Assembly (NCBI GenBank): GCA_949286445.1
Contig: CASECL010000250.1
Location: 1-9,500, forward strand
Direction of reading: 5' to 3'
Length of the DNA stretch: 9,500 nt
Source of the DNA: an uncultured bacterium
GTDB taxonomy: Bacteria; Verrucomicrobiota; Lentisphaeria; Victivallales; Victivallaceae
The notes under the pieces were generated by a model, which had not been told where the DNA came from, did not search any database, and was given only the letters and a program-made list of their open reading frames with translations. The position numbers and the translations under genes were made by a program. Each line of letters opens with the position of its first letter. Position 1 is the stretch's first letter. Of the stretch, positions 1 through 7,612 are shown one piece after another.

Positions 1-1
1 C

Positions 2-1339
2 CTCGATGTGATGCAGACCGAAAATTTCAAGATCCGCGGCGACTTTATTGCCGGTATCGGTGCCGCTCCTGGAGGTGATCAGGCGGGTGATGGCGGTTCT
101 GACGCAACTTCAGGCGGAATTCTCGGTCGCCAGGGCGAAGGTATCAAGAATGAAGATATTTTTGATATTGAAAAACCGGTAGTACGCAGTACCGGTCCGG
201 TGGTTTCCAGTGAAGCACTCAAAGCGTTCTTTGAAGAATGCGGCATTCCTTTCCCGGAAGGTTCCCAGATCAGTTATAATGCCAACAGCAATGTTCTCCG
301 TGTACATAACCGTCCGGAAAATCTCCGCAAAGTCGGCGATCTTCTCCGTATGCTTGGTCAGATTGAGACACCGTTGGTAATGGTGGAGATCAAAGTGGTT
401 GAAATTACGGAAAGCGACTGGCAGGAATTAGGATTTGACTGGGCTTTCAGTGCCTGGCAGATCAGCGGCACCGATCCGAATAACCCCAACCTGATTACGG
501 ATTATTCTCAGAATTCAAACTGGATTGCCAGCCAGGGATCTCAGCCGTTGCGCAATGGCAGCGATACTGAAGACGGTACCAGCAGCATTAAGTTCTTGAA
601 TGATTTCAAAATTTTCCCGAATTTCGGCAACGGAATTTTCGGCGATACTCAGGTAAATCTTTCACTTTCAATCAATGCAGTAAGCCGCAACAGCCGTTCG
701 GAATTGCTTTCCTCTCCGAAAGTGGTTACCCGCAGCGGAACTACTGCCAAGATCAAGATGACCAAACAGTACTACTTCCCGGAAAGCTGGGATGCTCCGA
801 CAGTTAATACCAACGGAGATTATTCTGCGATTACGGAACCGCTGCCGACTTTCAGCGATGATCCGACAGATGTGGGTATCATGTTTGAAGTGACTCCGCA
901 GGTCGGTCCGGATAACTACACCATCTCTCTCAGCTTGAAGCCGGATATTGCGAACTATATCGGCAATACTGACGATGTGGTAATCATTGACCAGGGGTGG
1001 TATTACACCAACGGCAGCAAGCAGTCTTGGGAAGGCTATCCGGTCGAGTTCTCGGTCTGGATGCCTAACATTACCCATCGCCGTATGGATGTTCAGGTGA
1101 AAGTGTATGATGGAGAGACCATTGTTCTCGGTGGTATGGTGGACAGCAAACATGAGGTCATTGATGACCGCTGGCCGCTGCTCGGAGATATTCCGCTGCT
1201 GGGGCGGCTCTTCTCAAGTCAGTCGGATAAAAAGGAGCGGACAAATCTTATCATGTTTGTGACCGCGCGTTTGATAAACAGTGACGGGGTTCCGCTGCGC
1301 CGCAGTCTGCCGCGCGGTATTCCGGATTTCAACCGCTAA
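2..1339 (+). CDS. Secretin-domain outer-membrane protein, 5'-truncated by window edge (Amuc_1098/PilQ-like)
   Basis: The reading frame is already open at the left edge, so the true start lies upstream; the GTG at 8 and ATG at 11 are only internal codons. About 445 residues are visible. Counting from the GTG, there is a Gly-rich linker (about 12-46), an N1-like ring domain (about 66-118), then the secretin beta domain (about 120-424). The family signature is clear near the end: VIDDRWPLLGDIPLLGRLF at 384-402, followed by the NLIMFVTARLI strand (413-423). Secretins form multimeric outer-membrane gates for type II secretion and type IV pili; an N-terminal signal peptide and periplasmic domains are expected upstream. 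The protein is clearly paralogous to the next gene: both carry a segment of the form LxxFFEExGIxFPxG followed by VEIxxxEIxExDxxELGF-like residues. The two genes are 24 bases apart in the same direction, so they are probably co-transcribed. The exact system served (pilus or secretion) is inferred. Confidence 0.88.
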   Translation, partial: LDVMQTENFKIRGDFIAGIGAAPGGDQAGDGGSDATSGGILGRQGEGIKNEDIFDIEKPVVRSTGPVVSSEALKAFFEECGIPFPEGSQISYNANSNVLRVHNRPENLRKVGDLLRMLGQIETPLVMVEIKVVEITESDWQELGFDWAFSAWQISGTDPNNPNLITDYSQNSNWIASQGSQPLRNGSDTEDGTSSIKFLNDFKIFPNFGNGIFGDTQVNLSLSINAVSRNSRSELLSSPKVVTRSGTTAKIKMTKQYYFPESWDAPTVNTNGDYSAITEPLPTFSDDPTDVGIMFEVTPQVGPDNYTISLSLKPDIANYIGNTDDVVIIDQGWYYTNGSKQSWEGYPVEFSVWMPNITHRRMDVQVKVYDGETIVLGGMVDSKHEVIDDRWPLLGDIPLLGRLFSSQSDKKERTNLIMFVTARLINSDGVPLRRSLPRGIPDFNR

Positions 1340-1347
1340 TCAATTCC

Positions 1348-1352
1348 GGAGG
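1348..1352 (+). promoter_or_regulatory. Shine-Dalgarno site of the second secretin gene
   Basis: GGAGG lies 11 bases before ATG 1364 and 20 bases before a second in-frame ATG at 1373. The spacing favours 1364, although 11 bases is slightly long. No promoter is visible in the 24-base gap, which fits an operon with the upstream secretin. Confidence 0.6.
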
Positions 1353-1363
1353 CAAAGAATACC

Positions 1364-3841
1364 ATGTCAAATATGAAATTCAAAACACAGTTGATACTTT
1401 CTTTCTGCGCTGCCGGTGCTTTGGCACTGTCAGCGGCGGAGGAGAAAAAAGCGCAAGCCAGCGACAATGTCGAAAAAATGAAACGCACTGATGTTGCGGT
1501 TCAGGAAAAGGTAATGGTATCCGAAAATGCGGATGCCGCCGCAGACAAACTGGTCAAGGATGCTAACGCCGCTTTCAGTGATGAAAGATTTGATGAAGCC
1601 AGAAATCTCTATCTGGCTGCGGTAGCTGAATACCGCAAGTCACTGAACAGTGTCAGTGATATTGCCAAAGAAAAATATGAAAAGAAAGTAGCGTACTGCC
1701 AGCTTCAGATTGCCAGAGCCTACCGTTATATGGCTCTCAATGCACAGGCTAAAGCAGAAAAACTTTTTGAAGCAAAAAGTTATGATGAAGCGGTAGCCAT
1801 GTTGCGGGAGGCTCAGAAGTACTCTCCCGAAAGCAAAGATGAAATTGAAGCTATGATCGCTCAGTATGAGCAGCGTCGCAAAGAGGTAAAAGTTCTCGAA
1901 GATACCCAGGATGAAAAGTTGATTCCGGATCAGGCGAGCAATGAATACCAGATTGCTGTGCTTATGCGTCAGGGTCGTGAATTGGCGAAAAATGGCCAGT
2001 ATGAAGATGCTATGCGTAAATTTCAGGAAGTGAGCTTGATTGATGCATTTAATACTGATGCTATTCAGAACGTTACCGCGATGGTCACCCGCATGCGTAG
2101 AGCTGCGGATATGCGTACCAATACTACCCGTCGCGAACTCATAGCCGATATGGCTTGGGAGTGGGCGGTTCCGGTTTATCCCCAGAAGAGCACCGATGAG
2201 GTGAATGCTTTGGATGCGCCGGTGGAAAAGACGGAACGTGAATTTACACCTCTCCAGAAGAAGCTGGTCAGCATACGTATTCCGAAAATTGAGTTTGATG
2301 AAATCTCGATACCCATGGTTATCAACTTCCTGCGTTCTGCCAGCAAAGACAATGACCCGGAAGGTGTTGGTGTGAACATCGTTTATTTCCCGCAGTTGCC
2401 GGATGCAGAAGGAACAGAGGGGGAGAACGCGACCAGCACCGCAACTCCGGCGGCAGATACTGCTTCCACGGTAAGCGATGACAGCACTGCACCGCTGGTG
2501 GTCACTTCATCTGAAAGTGAAAGTACAGTAGATGAAGGCCCGAAAATTTCGGTACTCATCAATAACGCCAGCTTGCTGGATGCCATACGTACCGTTTGCA
2601 AGGCGGCGAAACTCCGTTTCCGGGTGGAAGAAAATGCAGTTGAGATTGCTCCGGAAACCGCAGTGCTGGATGAAATGGAAACCCGGCTTTTCCCGGTTGA
2701 CCCGACTTTGCTGGCCAGCTATAACACCACCGAGGACTTGCAGAAATACTTTGAAGAAAATGGTATTCGCTTCCCCGCCGGGGCCAAGGTGAAGTTCATC
2801 AAATCCATCAGCCGTCTGGTGGCGACCAACACGGTGGAAAACCTTGCCGCTATTGAGTCATTTATTGAAACTCTCAGCACCAAGGAGCCTTTGGTTGAAA
2901 TTCAGGCCAAGTTCATTGAAGTCAATGAAAATGACCTCAAAGAATTGGGATTCAATTACACGATGGCTTACAATCCGGGCAATAATCCGTATTCAATGAA
3001 TGACAACCCCGGCGGAACTTCAATGCCGGAAGTTACCGGAGAGACTTTCTCTTCGCATCGGGTGTCTTTCAAGCCGAATGATTCATTGAATACTTCTCTG
3101 GGCAGTAATAATTTGATTTCTGTCGGAGGATTTGTAAACGGTGTTGACGGTCTCACCTGGAGTGCTGCGATTAATGCGGTAAATCAGGCTGACTCCAGTG
3201 ATACGCTTTCTTCACCCCGGGTGGTGACACTCCAGAATCAGGAAGTGAACATTGAAATGGTTCTGGAAACCTATTTCGCGGATGACTATACTGACGGTAC
3301 CAGCACCATCAACAGCGGCAGCAGTGATAACAGCAATAACAGCAATGCTTCTTACACTACTGTCAGTCCGATGCCGAACTTCTCCGATCCGACTCCGATC
3401 GGTATCCGCATGAGAATACGTCCGGAAGTGGATTTGGAAAAACGCACCATCACCATCCGTAACTTCGCCCCGATTGTGACCACATTTGCCGGTTATACCG
3501 AGTATTCTTCTCAGGATTCATCCGGCGGTATCAATCTGGTGCGCAAGCCGATCATTGATGTGCGCGACATCTCGTCATCACTGACCATCTACGACGGCCA
3601 GACGGTTGTGGTAGGAAGCGTTGTTGACGACCTGATCGAAACCGTTGATGACAAATACCCGATTCTGGGAGATCTTCCGTTGATTGGTCGTTTGTTCCAG
3701 GCTCGCGGAACCAAGGCGACAAAGCGCAATCTGCTGATATTCATCACCTGCCGGTTGGTTAAGCCGGATGGTACGGCGTTCTTCCCGGAAGACATGGTAA
3801 AGAATGGGCATCCGTATTTGGGGCGCCCCTACTTCCAGTAA
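1364..3841 (+). CDS. TPR- and STN-containing secretin (Amuc_1098-like type IV pilus/type II secretion outer-membrane protein)
   Basis: Complete, 825 residues. Residues 1-25 form a signal peptide: basic start (MKFK), hydrophobic core, then ALSAAEE, with likely cleavage after Ala. Residues about 58-245 are helical and TPR-like (for example AEKLFEAKSYDEAVAMLREA and GQYEDAMRKFQEV). An STN-like domain follows in two halves (about 302-343 and 393-431), split by an Ala/Ser/Thr/acidic linker (344-392). An N1-like ring domain lies at about 457-505 and the secretin beta domain at about 508-800, with VDDKYPILGDLPLIGRLFQ at 761-779 and RNLLIFITCRLV at 788-799. An Asn/Ser-rich stretch (about 648-663) interrupts the beta domain. 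Secretins assemble as large outer-membrane rings that pass pili or secreted proteins. The TPR-STN-secretin order is that of the Amuc_1098-like proteins of Verrucomicrobiota and Lentisphaerota, from memory of the family. It is paralogous to the upstream gene and ends before a strong terminator, so it is probably last in its operon. The length is typical; no defect is seen. Confidence 0.92.
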   Translation: MSNMKFKTQLILSFCAAGALALSAAEEKKAQASDNVEKMKRTDVAVQEKVMVSENADAAADKLVKDANAAFSDERFDEARNLYLAAVAEYRKSLNSVSDIAKEKYEKKVAYCQLQIARAYRYMALNAQAKAEKLFEAKSYDEAVAMLREAQKYSPESKDEIEAMIAQYEQRRKEVKVLEDTQDEKLIPDQASNEYQIAVLMRQGRELAKNGQYEDAMRKFQEVSLIDAFNTDAIQNVTAMVTRMRRAADMRTNTTRRELIADMAWEWAVPVYPQKSTDEVNALDAPVEKTEREFTPLQKKLVSIRIPKIEFDEISIPMVINFLRSASKDNDPEGVGVNIVYFPQLPDAEGTEGENATSTATPAADTASTVSDDSTAPLVVTSSESESTVDEGPKISVLINNASLLDAIRTVCKAAKLRFRVEENAVEIAPETAVLDEMETRLFPVDPTLLASYNTTEDLQKYFEENGIRFPAGAKVKFIKSISRLVATNTVENLAAIESFIETLSTKEPLVEIQAKFIEVNENDLKELGFNYTMAYNPGNNPYSMNDNPGGTSMPEVTGETFSSHRVSFKPNDSLNTSLGSNNLISVGGFVNGVDGLTWSAAINAVNQADSSDTLSSPRVVTLQNQEVNIEMVLETYFADDYTDGTSTINSGSSDNSNNSNASYTTVSPMPNFSDPTPIGIRMRIRPEVDLEKRTITIRNFAPIVTTFAGYTEYSSQDSSGGINLVRKPIIDVRDISSSLTIYDGQTVVVGSVVDDLIETVDDKYPILGDLPLIGRLFQARGTKATKRNLLIFITCRLVKPDGTAFFPEDMVKNGHPYLGRPYFQ

Positions 3842-3857
3842 GTAGAGAAGTCAGCAG

Positions 3858-3898
3858 TTTCAATGTTTCAGTCCGTAAAGGATTGCTGAAAATTGAAA
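3858..3898. other. Stem-loop in the secretin 3' untranslated region
   Basis: TTTCAAT-G-TTTCAG (3858-3871) pairs with CTGAAAATTGAAA (3886-3898) over 13 base pairs with a single bulged G3865 and a 14-base loop. No T-run follows on either strand, so it is not itself an intrinsic terminator. It sits directly before the terminator hairpin at 3910. It could protect the mRNA 3' end, act as a leader element for the next gene, or be incidental. Confidence 0.5.
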
Positions 3899-3909
3899 AT
3901 GAAAAATCC

Positions 3910-3946
3910 GGCCGCTTCAGTAAAAATGAAGCGGCCTTCTTTATTT
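3910..3946 (+). terminator. Intrinsic terminator after the secretin operon
   Basis: A perfect 10-bp stem GGCCGCTTCA/TGAAGCGGCC (3910-3919 with 3927-3936) has a 7-base loop and is followed by TTCTTTATTT. This is a textbook rho-independent terminator for the upstream secretin pair. Its T-rich tail ends only 12 bases before the next start codon, which raises the question of how that gene is transcribed. Confidence 0.88.
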
Positions 3947-3947
3947 C

Positions 3948-3952
3948 AGGGG
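3948..3952 (+). promoter_or_regulatory. Shine-Dalgarno site of the TIM-barrel gene
   Basis: AGGGG lies 6 bases before ATG 3959. It directly abuts the T-rich tail of the terminator at 3910-3946, leaving no room for a separate promoter between terminator and ribosome site. Confidence 0.6.
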
Positions 3953-3958
3953 TAAATA

Positions 3959-4873
3959 ATGCAGACATCACACTATCTTAATTTGGATATGATACCGGAG
4001 TATTGCCGGCGTTTTCATTTGGCCAACTGGCAGGAAGCCGGCGGCAGAAAAATGATTTTGCCTTATGCGATGCTTGAACACGCAGTCAGGGATGAAAAGT
4101 ATTTTTCGTCTTTGATGAAAGATATGGAACGCTGTAATTTAAGATTTTATGATGCGCATGTTCCCTGGGGAGAGGAGTGGGCTCTCAATACATGCGATCC
4201 GGAAAAACGGAAGAAAATGTTTGACAATTTTCAGTGTGCTTTGTCTATATGCGCCAGTGTTGGCATAAAGACGGTTACTGCCCACGTGGGGGATAATTTC
4301 TTCCGGGCAGGAAGTGAGATTAAACCTCCATCGATAAAGGAAAGAAGAAATCTGCTTTATAATTCCCTGGAGAAGATTATCCCTGAAGCAGAAAAATATC
4401 AGGTGATACTCTGCATAGAAAATGTGTTTTCTCCGGCAGATTCCTTTGATGAACTTTTATTGTGTTTTCAACGGTTTTCTTCTCCCTGCTTTGGTTTTTG
4501 TTATGATACCGGGCATGCCAATATCAGAATGCCGGATCCGGTAAAAACTCCGGATATGGCCGCAGATTATATCCGGGAACTCTGGCGGTTTGATGAATGG
4601 TACTATGAAGACCGGGATAAATTTGATGAACTGCTGGAATATACAGTAACCTGCCATCTGCATGATAATGACGGTCTGGGAGATTGGCACATGCTCCCCG
4701 GAAAAGGCAAGATAGACTGGGATAAAGTAATAAAAAAATTAGGCCATGCCAAACGCCTGGTAAGTATTCAGAATGAATGTGCTTATATATATTATGGATA
4801 TTCTCTGCGCCGGGTAATGAATACATTTTTCCGTATCGAAGAAAAGCTGGACAGAGAAAGAAATACGCAGTAA
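3959..4873 (+). CDS. Sugar phosphate isomerase/epimerase-like TIM-barrel protein (xylose isomerase-like / AP endonuclease 2 superfamily)
   Basis: 304 residues, no signal peptide, so cytoplasmic. The fold family is recognisable from metal-site motifs at strand ends: DAHVPWG (His67), TAHVGDN (His109), ILCIENV (Glu154), CYDTGHAN (Asp183, His186), CHLHDNDG (His233, His235, Asp236), GDWHMLPGKGKIDW (His244) and a late Glu in SIQNECAY (Glu273). This set is typical of PF01261 proteins, which bind a divalent metal and isomerise or epimerise sugars, hydroxy-pyruvates or inositol derivatives; a few are nucleases. The length (about 270-310 in the family) supports a complete gene. The substrate cannot be told from sequence. 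The start is supported by AGGGG six bases upstream. It stands alone: upstream lies a terminator, downstream a long gap and a convergent gene. The nearby glycosidase and AraC gene suggest carbohydrate metabolism, but co-regulation is not shown. Confidence 0.85.
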   Translation: MQTSHYLNLDMIPEYCRRFHLANWQEAGGRKMILPYAMLEHAVRDEKYFSSLMKDMERCNLRFYDAHVPWGEEWALNTCDPEKRKKMFDNFQCALSICASVGIKTVTAHVGDNFFRAGSEIKPPSIKERRNLLYNSLEKIIPEAEKYQVILCIENVFSPADSFDELLLCFQRFSSPCFGFCYDTGHANIRMPDPVKTPDMAADYIRELWRFDEWYYEDRDKFDELLEYTVTCHLHDNDGLGDWHMLPGKGKIDWDKVIKKLGHAKRLVSIQNECAYIYYGYSLRRVMNTFFRIEEKLDRERNTQ

Positions 4874-4874
4874 A

Positions 4875-4913
4875 CCGGCAGCAAGCTGAAAAGCAGTGCC
4901 GTTCTGCAGCCGG
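4875..4913 (+). terminator. Possible weak terminator after the TIM-barrel gene
   Basis: Just after the stop codon, CCGGC-A-GCA (4875-4883) pairs with TGC-A-GCCGG (4905-4913): eight pairs with one A/A mismatch and a 21-base loop. The tail is GATTATTTCC, only moderately T-rich. The position fits a terminator, but the structure is weak. Confidence 0.4.
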
Positions 4914-5246
4914 GATTATTTCCATAACTTGATAACAATAACCAAAACATAGTGTTCCAGGCAGTAAATATACAAATACGGCTGATGGTAAAAATGATTT
5001 AACAGCTTTATAATCAATAGTAAATCACGGTTTTTATAAAGTTTTACAGCAAATGAGCCGCATAAAGACAGAAAAGTTGAAAGATAATGACCAACAGCAA
5101 CGTTTGAGAGAAATGGCTGGAAACATTATTCAATTTTTTGCGGTGTGATATTGTTCTCCTTGACGCAGATTGATAAAAATTACTTTGGCAAAATCAATTG
5201 GAAGTTACTGATTTGGTACCGGGAACATTGCAGAGAGGAAAACTGA

Positions 5247-5321
5247 ATGGATTATAACAATGGGAGGAGGACAATGGCACGGCAGTTGCAGAATGTGTAT
5301 TTTTGCAGCAAGCAGATTTAA
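5247..5321 (+). CDS. Tiny ORF with strong ribosome-binding sites (24 or 15 codons), unproven
   Basis: ATG 5247 is preceded by AGAGAGGA (5232-5239, 7-base spacer) and opens 24 codons to TAA at 5319. A second in-frame ATG at 5274 follows GGGAGGAGG (5262-5270), the purine-richest ribosome site in the window, and gives 15 codons ending FCSKQI. Nineteen bases after the stop, a 5-bp GGCAT/ATGCC hairpin (5340-5354) with a T-rich tail could end a short transcript. The only promoter-like element is TTGACG (5160-5165) without a good -10 partner. It could be a small peptide, a remnant of a lost gene or chance in purine-rich DNA. I do not recognise the peptide. Confidence 0.2.
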   Translation: MDYNNGRRTMARQLQNVYFCSKQI

Positions 5322-5380
5322 ATATTGAAAATTGAAACCGGCATTTCTCATGCCTTTGTATCATATTTTTGATCGTGAAC

Positions 5381-5404
5381 TGCTTCGATTTATTAATTGA
5401 AGCA
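5381..5404. other. 10-bp stem-loop in the intergenic region
   Basis: TGCTTCGATT (5381-5390) pairs with AATTGAAGCA (5395-5404) around a TATT loop, with one G-T pair. On the plus strand it is followed by ACATTATTTTCG, so it might act as a weak terminator. The role is unknown. Confidence 0.4.
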
Positions 5405-5424
5405 ACATTATTTTCGATAAAGTT

Positions 5425-5496
5425 TGAAAAAGGAAGGGTGCGGGAAGAAAATAACCTTTCCTTAAAAGTTCTTGCCTTCCCGCAATATTCTTTTTT
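5425..5496. terminator. Bidirectional terminator downstream of the glycosidase gene
   Basis: TGCGGGAAG (5439-5447) pairs perfectly with CTTCCCGCA (5476-5484). On the plus strand the stem is followed by ATATTCTTTTTTATA; on the minus strand it is followed by CACCCTTCCTTTTTC. It lies 70 bases past the stop codon of the minus-strand glycosidase gene and is its probable terminator. The loop is long (28 bases). Confidence 0.65.
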
Positions 5497-5553
5497 ATAC
5501 CCGTATTATTAAAAACTTTTTTCCTTGCAACTTGATTTTACATAACCTGTTAT

Positions 5554-7608
5554 TTAATATATCAGGAAAAATTCAGCATCTTCAAGTTTTTCCAGACGCA
5601 GTGTGAGTATTCCGTTGCTGAAATTAAAATCAGCCGGTTTCCCTGAAGCTGTTTTTACTCCGGCGGGAATAAAGTTTTCAGGAAGAGTAATTGACAGTTT
5701 TACCTGATAAAGCGGAATATTGGGTTGTTCTTCCTGGTAGTTCACCACACAGCATATAAGCCGTTTGGCAGATGTGCTTTCCAAAAGGGTTATTTCTGCG
5801 GATTCAGGTAAATTTTCTGATCTTACAAAAAGCTTTTCCGGTACGCATTTGCGGAGCAGCTGTTTGACAAAGCTTTTCTGGCTGAACTGCGGTACTCCGA
5901 ATACCGGAGCAAAAAGATAAATACATTTACCTTTGCCGAAAGAGTGTTCCGTCAATCCGGCATAGGGGGTAAGTCCATCCGGAGGATTGGAGTGGATTGA
6001 GGCATAACGGTCCGGATCATTAGCCGGGAAATAAAGTTTCCTTACCCCCCCCAACACAGTCGTTGTATCATCAACCGGCAATACATAAGGTATTCTGCCT
6101 CCGGAAATACTTATCGATTCTCCAGCAATGTCCAGGTAACTTACTTTATCCGCGTCAATGCCGGTATAGTTCACCCCGAAAACATCCGCCAGTGCAAAGT
6201 TCTGCCCGCCTTCACCATGAATATCGTAGAGCGAAGTAAGCCCGGTGGCTATCAGTATGCCTCCGGCAGCAACAAAATTGCGGATGCTGTCAAGTTCAGG
6301 CGGCGACAGATAAGCCGCATTATTGACAATAAGTACTTCCAGACCCGATAAGTCCGGTTTGGCATCGGTTATCACCCGGTAGGGAATATGCAATGCATTC
6401 AAAACTCCTCCGGTTTCAATCACTTCTCCCACCACCGGATTGCCGGAACGGGCCATGTTGTTAATCATATTTTCCACATTTTCCGGCGCAATATCTTTTA
6501 TATCCCAGTCAACATTGGAGGCCATGGAAAAATATACTCCGACTTTTGCCAGGTTTACCGGACGCTCCGCCGCAATTAATTCCCGGTAGGGACGGAGTTT
6601 TTCCGCCAGCTCAGACAGTGTCCGGTAAAATTTGAAATTCAATGTCCCCTCCGGATCAATGGCATCAATAAAAAAATATGCTCCACCGTTTGCCAAGGTG
6701 GTCAACGCATGAAGAAAAAGTTCATCCGGCGATTTGGTCGAAGTGTGATCATTGAGGTTGACGCACCTGGAAGTCAAAAACTCAAACGGACGGTTGATAC
6801 TGTACGCATCAAAGACTTTACATCCCAGCCGCTGCCGATATTTATCACCGTAAAAATCCCCTGACGCGTAATCCGAGGCCAGCACCACGCCGGGAGACTG
6901 GGCCAGTTTCCAGCCGTGTAAAACCGGTGAAAATTGATGCGCTACTGTAATTTCCGGTCTGATTTTACGGATAAATCCGGTGAGCCGCGAAGCACAACGG
7001 GAAATACTCTCTTCTCTGAACCTTTGATATTTCACCCAGCACGGATCCTGCCAGTTTATTTTTTCCGGCAGATCAAGACCGTATTCCCGGCGGAATTTCT
7101 CCCGGCAGGCAGAACAGCGGCAGATTACCGGATAAAAGGTCATGTCAATAAAAATCCCGTCCGCCGGATATGCGGATATTTCACGGAGATGGTCTTCTAT
7201 ATAACTTAGATAATCATCGTGGTTGGGGCAGCAGAAAAAATAACGGCCATTGCGGAAAACCCCGCCGTAACCATCGGTACGCCACTCCGGGTGTTTTTTT
7301 GCACAGTCATTGTGATATATTATAGTAGTGTAAATCACAACTTTTCTGCCCGCTTTCTTCAGCCGGGAAATGTTTTCTCCGAGGATATCCCGTCCCCGGC
7401 AGCCGGAGTGCATGTGGCCGGTCCGGGTGGGATAGTAACAGTTGCCGTTATGATCACAGGCGTAAACCATTACACATTCCACTCCAGCGAGTTTTACCGC
7501 TTCAATATATTGATCCGGATCAAATTTCGCCATAAAGCGCGGATCAAGATCAGTAATATGGTTGTCCACCAGAAGCCTGGAGTAGGTTTTGCAAACTTCT
7601 TTCAGCAT
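5554..7608 (-). CDS. Glycoside hydrolase-like protein: TIM barrel (GHL6/GH42-like) plus trimerisation-like domain
   Basis: 684 residues from the chosen ATG. The upstream in-frame ATG (7638) has no ribosome site, whereas GGAG lies 5 bases before ATG 7608; conserved sequence also begins only after this start. There is no signal peptide, so it is probably cytoplasmic. Residues about 20-345 form a TIM barrel with DHNGNCYYPT (52-61), FIDMTF (Asp155), PFEF (Glu276) and FIDAID (Asp315, Asp318). Cys126/127 with Cys163, Cys165 and Cys168 (CxCxxC) resemble the zinc site of GH42 beta-galactosidases. Residues about 351-570 look like the flavodoxin-like trimerisation domain of GH42 (VGVYFS, LEVLIVNNAAYL, FVAAGGILIATG, then GKGKCIYLFAP), and about 595-684 form a beta-rich end. 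Proteins of this layout are usually annotated as hypothetical glycosyl hydrolases, alpha-L-fucosidase-like or trimerisation-domain proteins. Catalytic residues and substrate (perhaps an oligosaccharide taken up by the cell) are inference. It is monocistronic and divergent from an AraC gene that likely controls it. Confidence 0.8.
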   Translation of the reverse strand: MLKEVCKTYSRLLVDNHITDLDPRFMAKFDPDQYIEAVKLAGVECVMVYACDHNGNCYYPTRTGHMHSGCRGRDILGENISRLKKAGRKVVIYTTIIYHNDCAKKHPEWRTDGYGGVFRNGRYFFCCPNHDDYLSYIEDHLREISAYPADGIFIDMTFYPVICRCSACREKFRREYGLDLPEKINWQDPCWVKYQRFREESISRCASRLTGFIRKIRPEITVAHQFSPVLHGWKLAQSPGVVLASDYASGDFYGDKYRQRLGCKVFDAYSINRPFEFLTSRCVNLNDHTSTKSPDELFLHALTTLANGGAYFFIDAIDPEGTLNFKFYRTLSELAEKLRPYRELIAAERPVNLAKVGVYFSMASNVDWDIKDIAPENVENMINNMARSGNPVVGEVIETGGVLNALHIPYRVITDAKPDLSGLEVLIVNNAAYLSPPELDSIRNFVAAGGILIATGLTSLYDIHGEGGQNFALADVFGVNYTGIDADKVSYLDIAGESISISGGRIPYVLPVDDTTTVLGGVRKLYFPANDPDRYASIHSNPPDGLTPYAGLTEHSFGKGKCIYLFAPVFGVPQFSQKSFVKQLLRKCVPEKLFVRSENLPESAEITLLESTSAKRLICCVVNYQEEQPNIPLYQVKLSITLPENFIPAGVKTASGKPADFNFSNGILTLRLEKLEDAEFFLIY

Positions 7609-7612
7609 TTTA

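Larger units (their letters stand above)
4874..5553. other. 680-base AT-rich convergent intergenic region
   Basis: The gap lies between the plus-strand TIM-barrel gene and the minus-strand glycosidase gene. It is visibly richer in A+T than the flanking genes and all frames are broken by stops; the longest stop-free stretch I traced is about 51 codons (5091-5243, plus strand) without an ATG. It holds stem-loops at 4875-4913, 5340-5354, 5381-5404 and 5439-5484, and one tiny ORF with a good ribosome site (5247-5321). A TATAAT hexamer at 5009-5014 lacks a convincing -35 box. No tRNA, transposon end or phage-like sequence was recognised. Confidence 0.7.

Noticed and set aside
668..1153. 161-codon open frame on the minus strand
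   Set aside because: It lies fully inside the first secretin gene, whose plus-strand product has clear family motifs; the minus frame has no recognisable domain.
2532..2792. 86-codon plus-strand frame overlapping the second secretin
   Set aside because: Out-of-frame shadow within the conserved STN and N1-like region; Trp/Arg/Pro-rich, without a ribosome site.
5053..5148. 31-codon plus-strand ORF in the long gap
   Set aside because: It has no Shine-Dalgarno sequence and no recognisable similarity; it is as expected by chance.
5169..5198. Inverted repeat ATTGAT/ATCAAT with an 18-base loop
   Set aside because: Only six pairs in AT-rich DNA; expected by chance.
5091..5243. 51-codon stop-free plus-strand stretch ending in TGA
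   Set aside because: There is no ATG start and no family motif, so I could not support it as a gene remnant.
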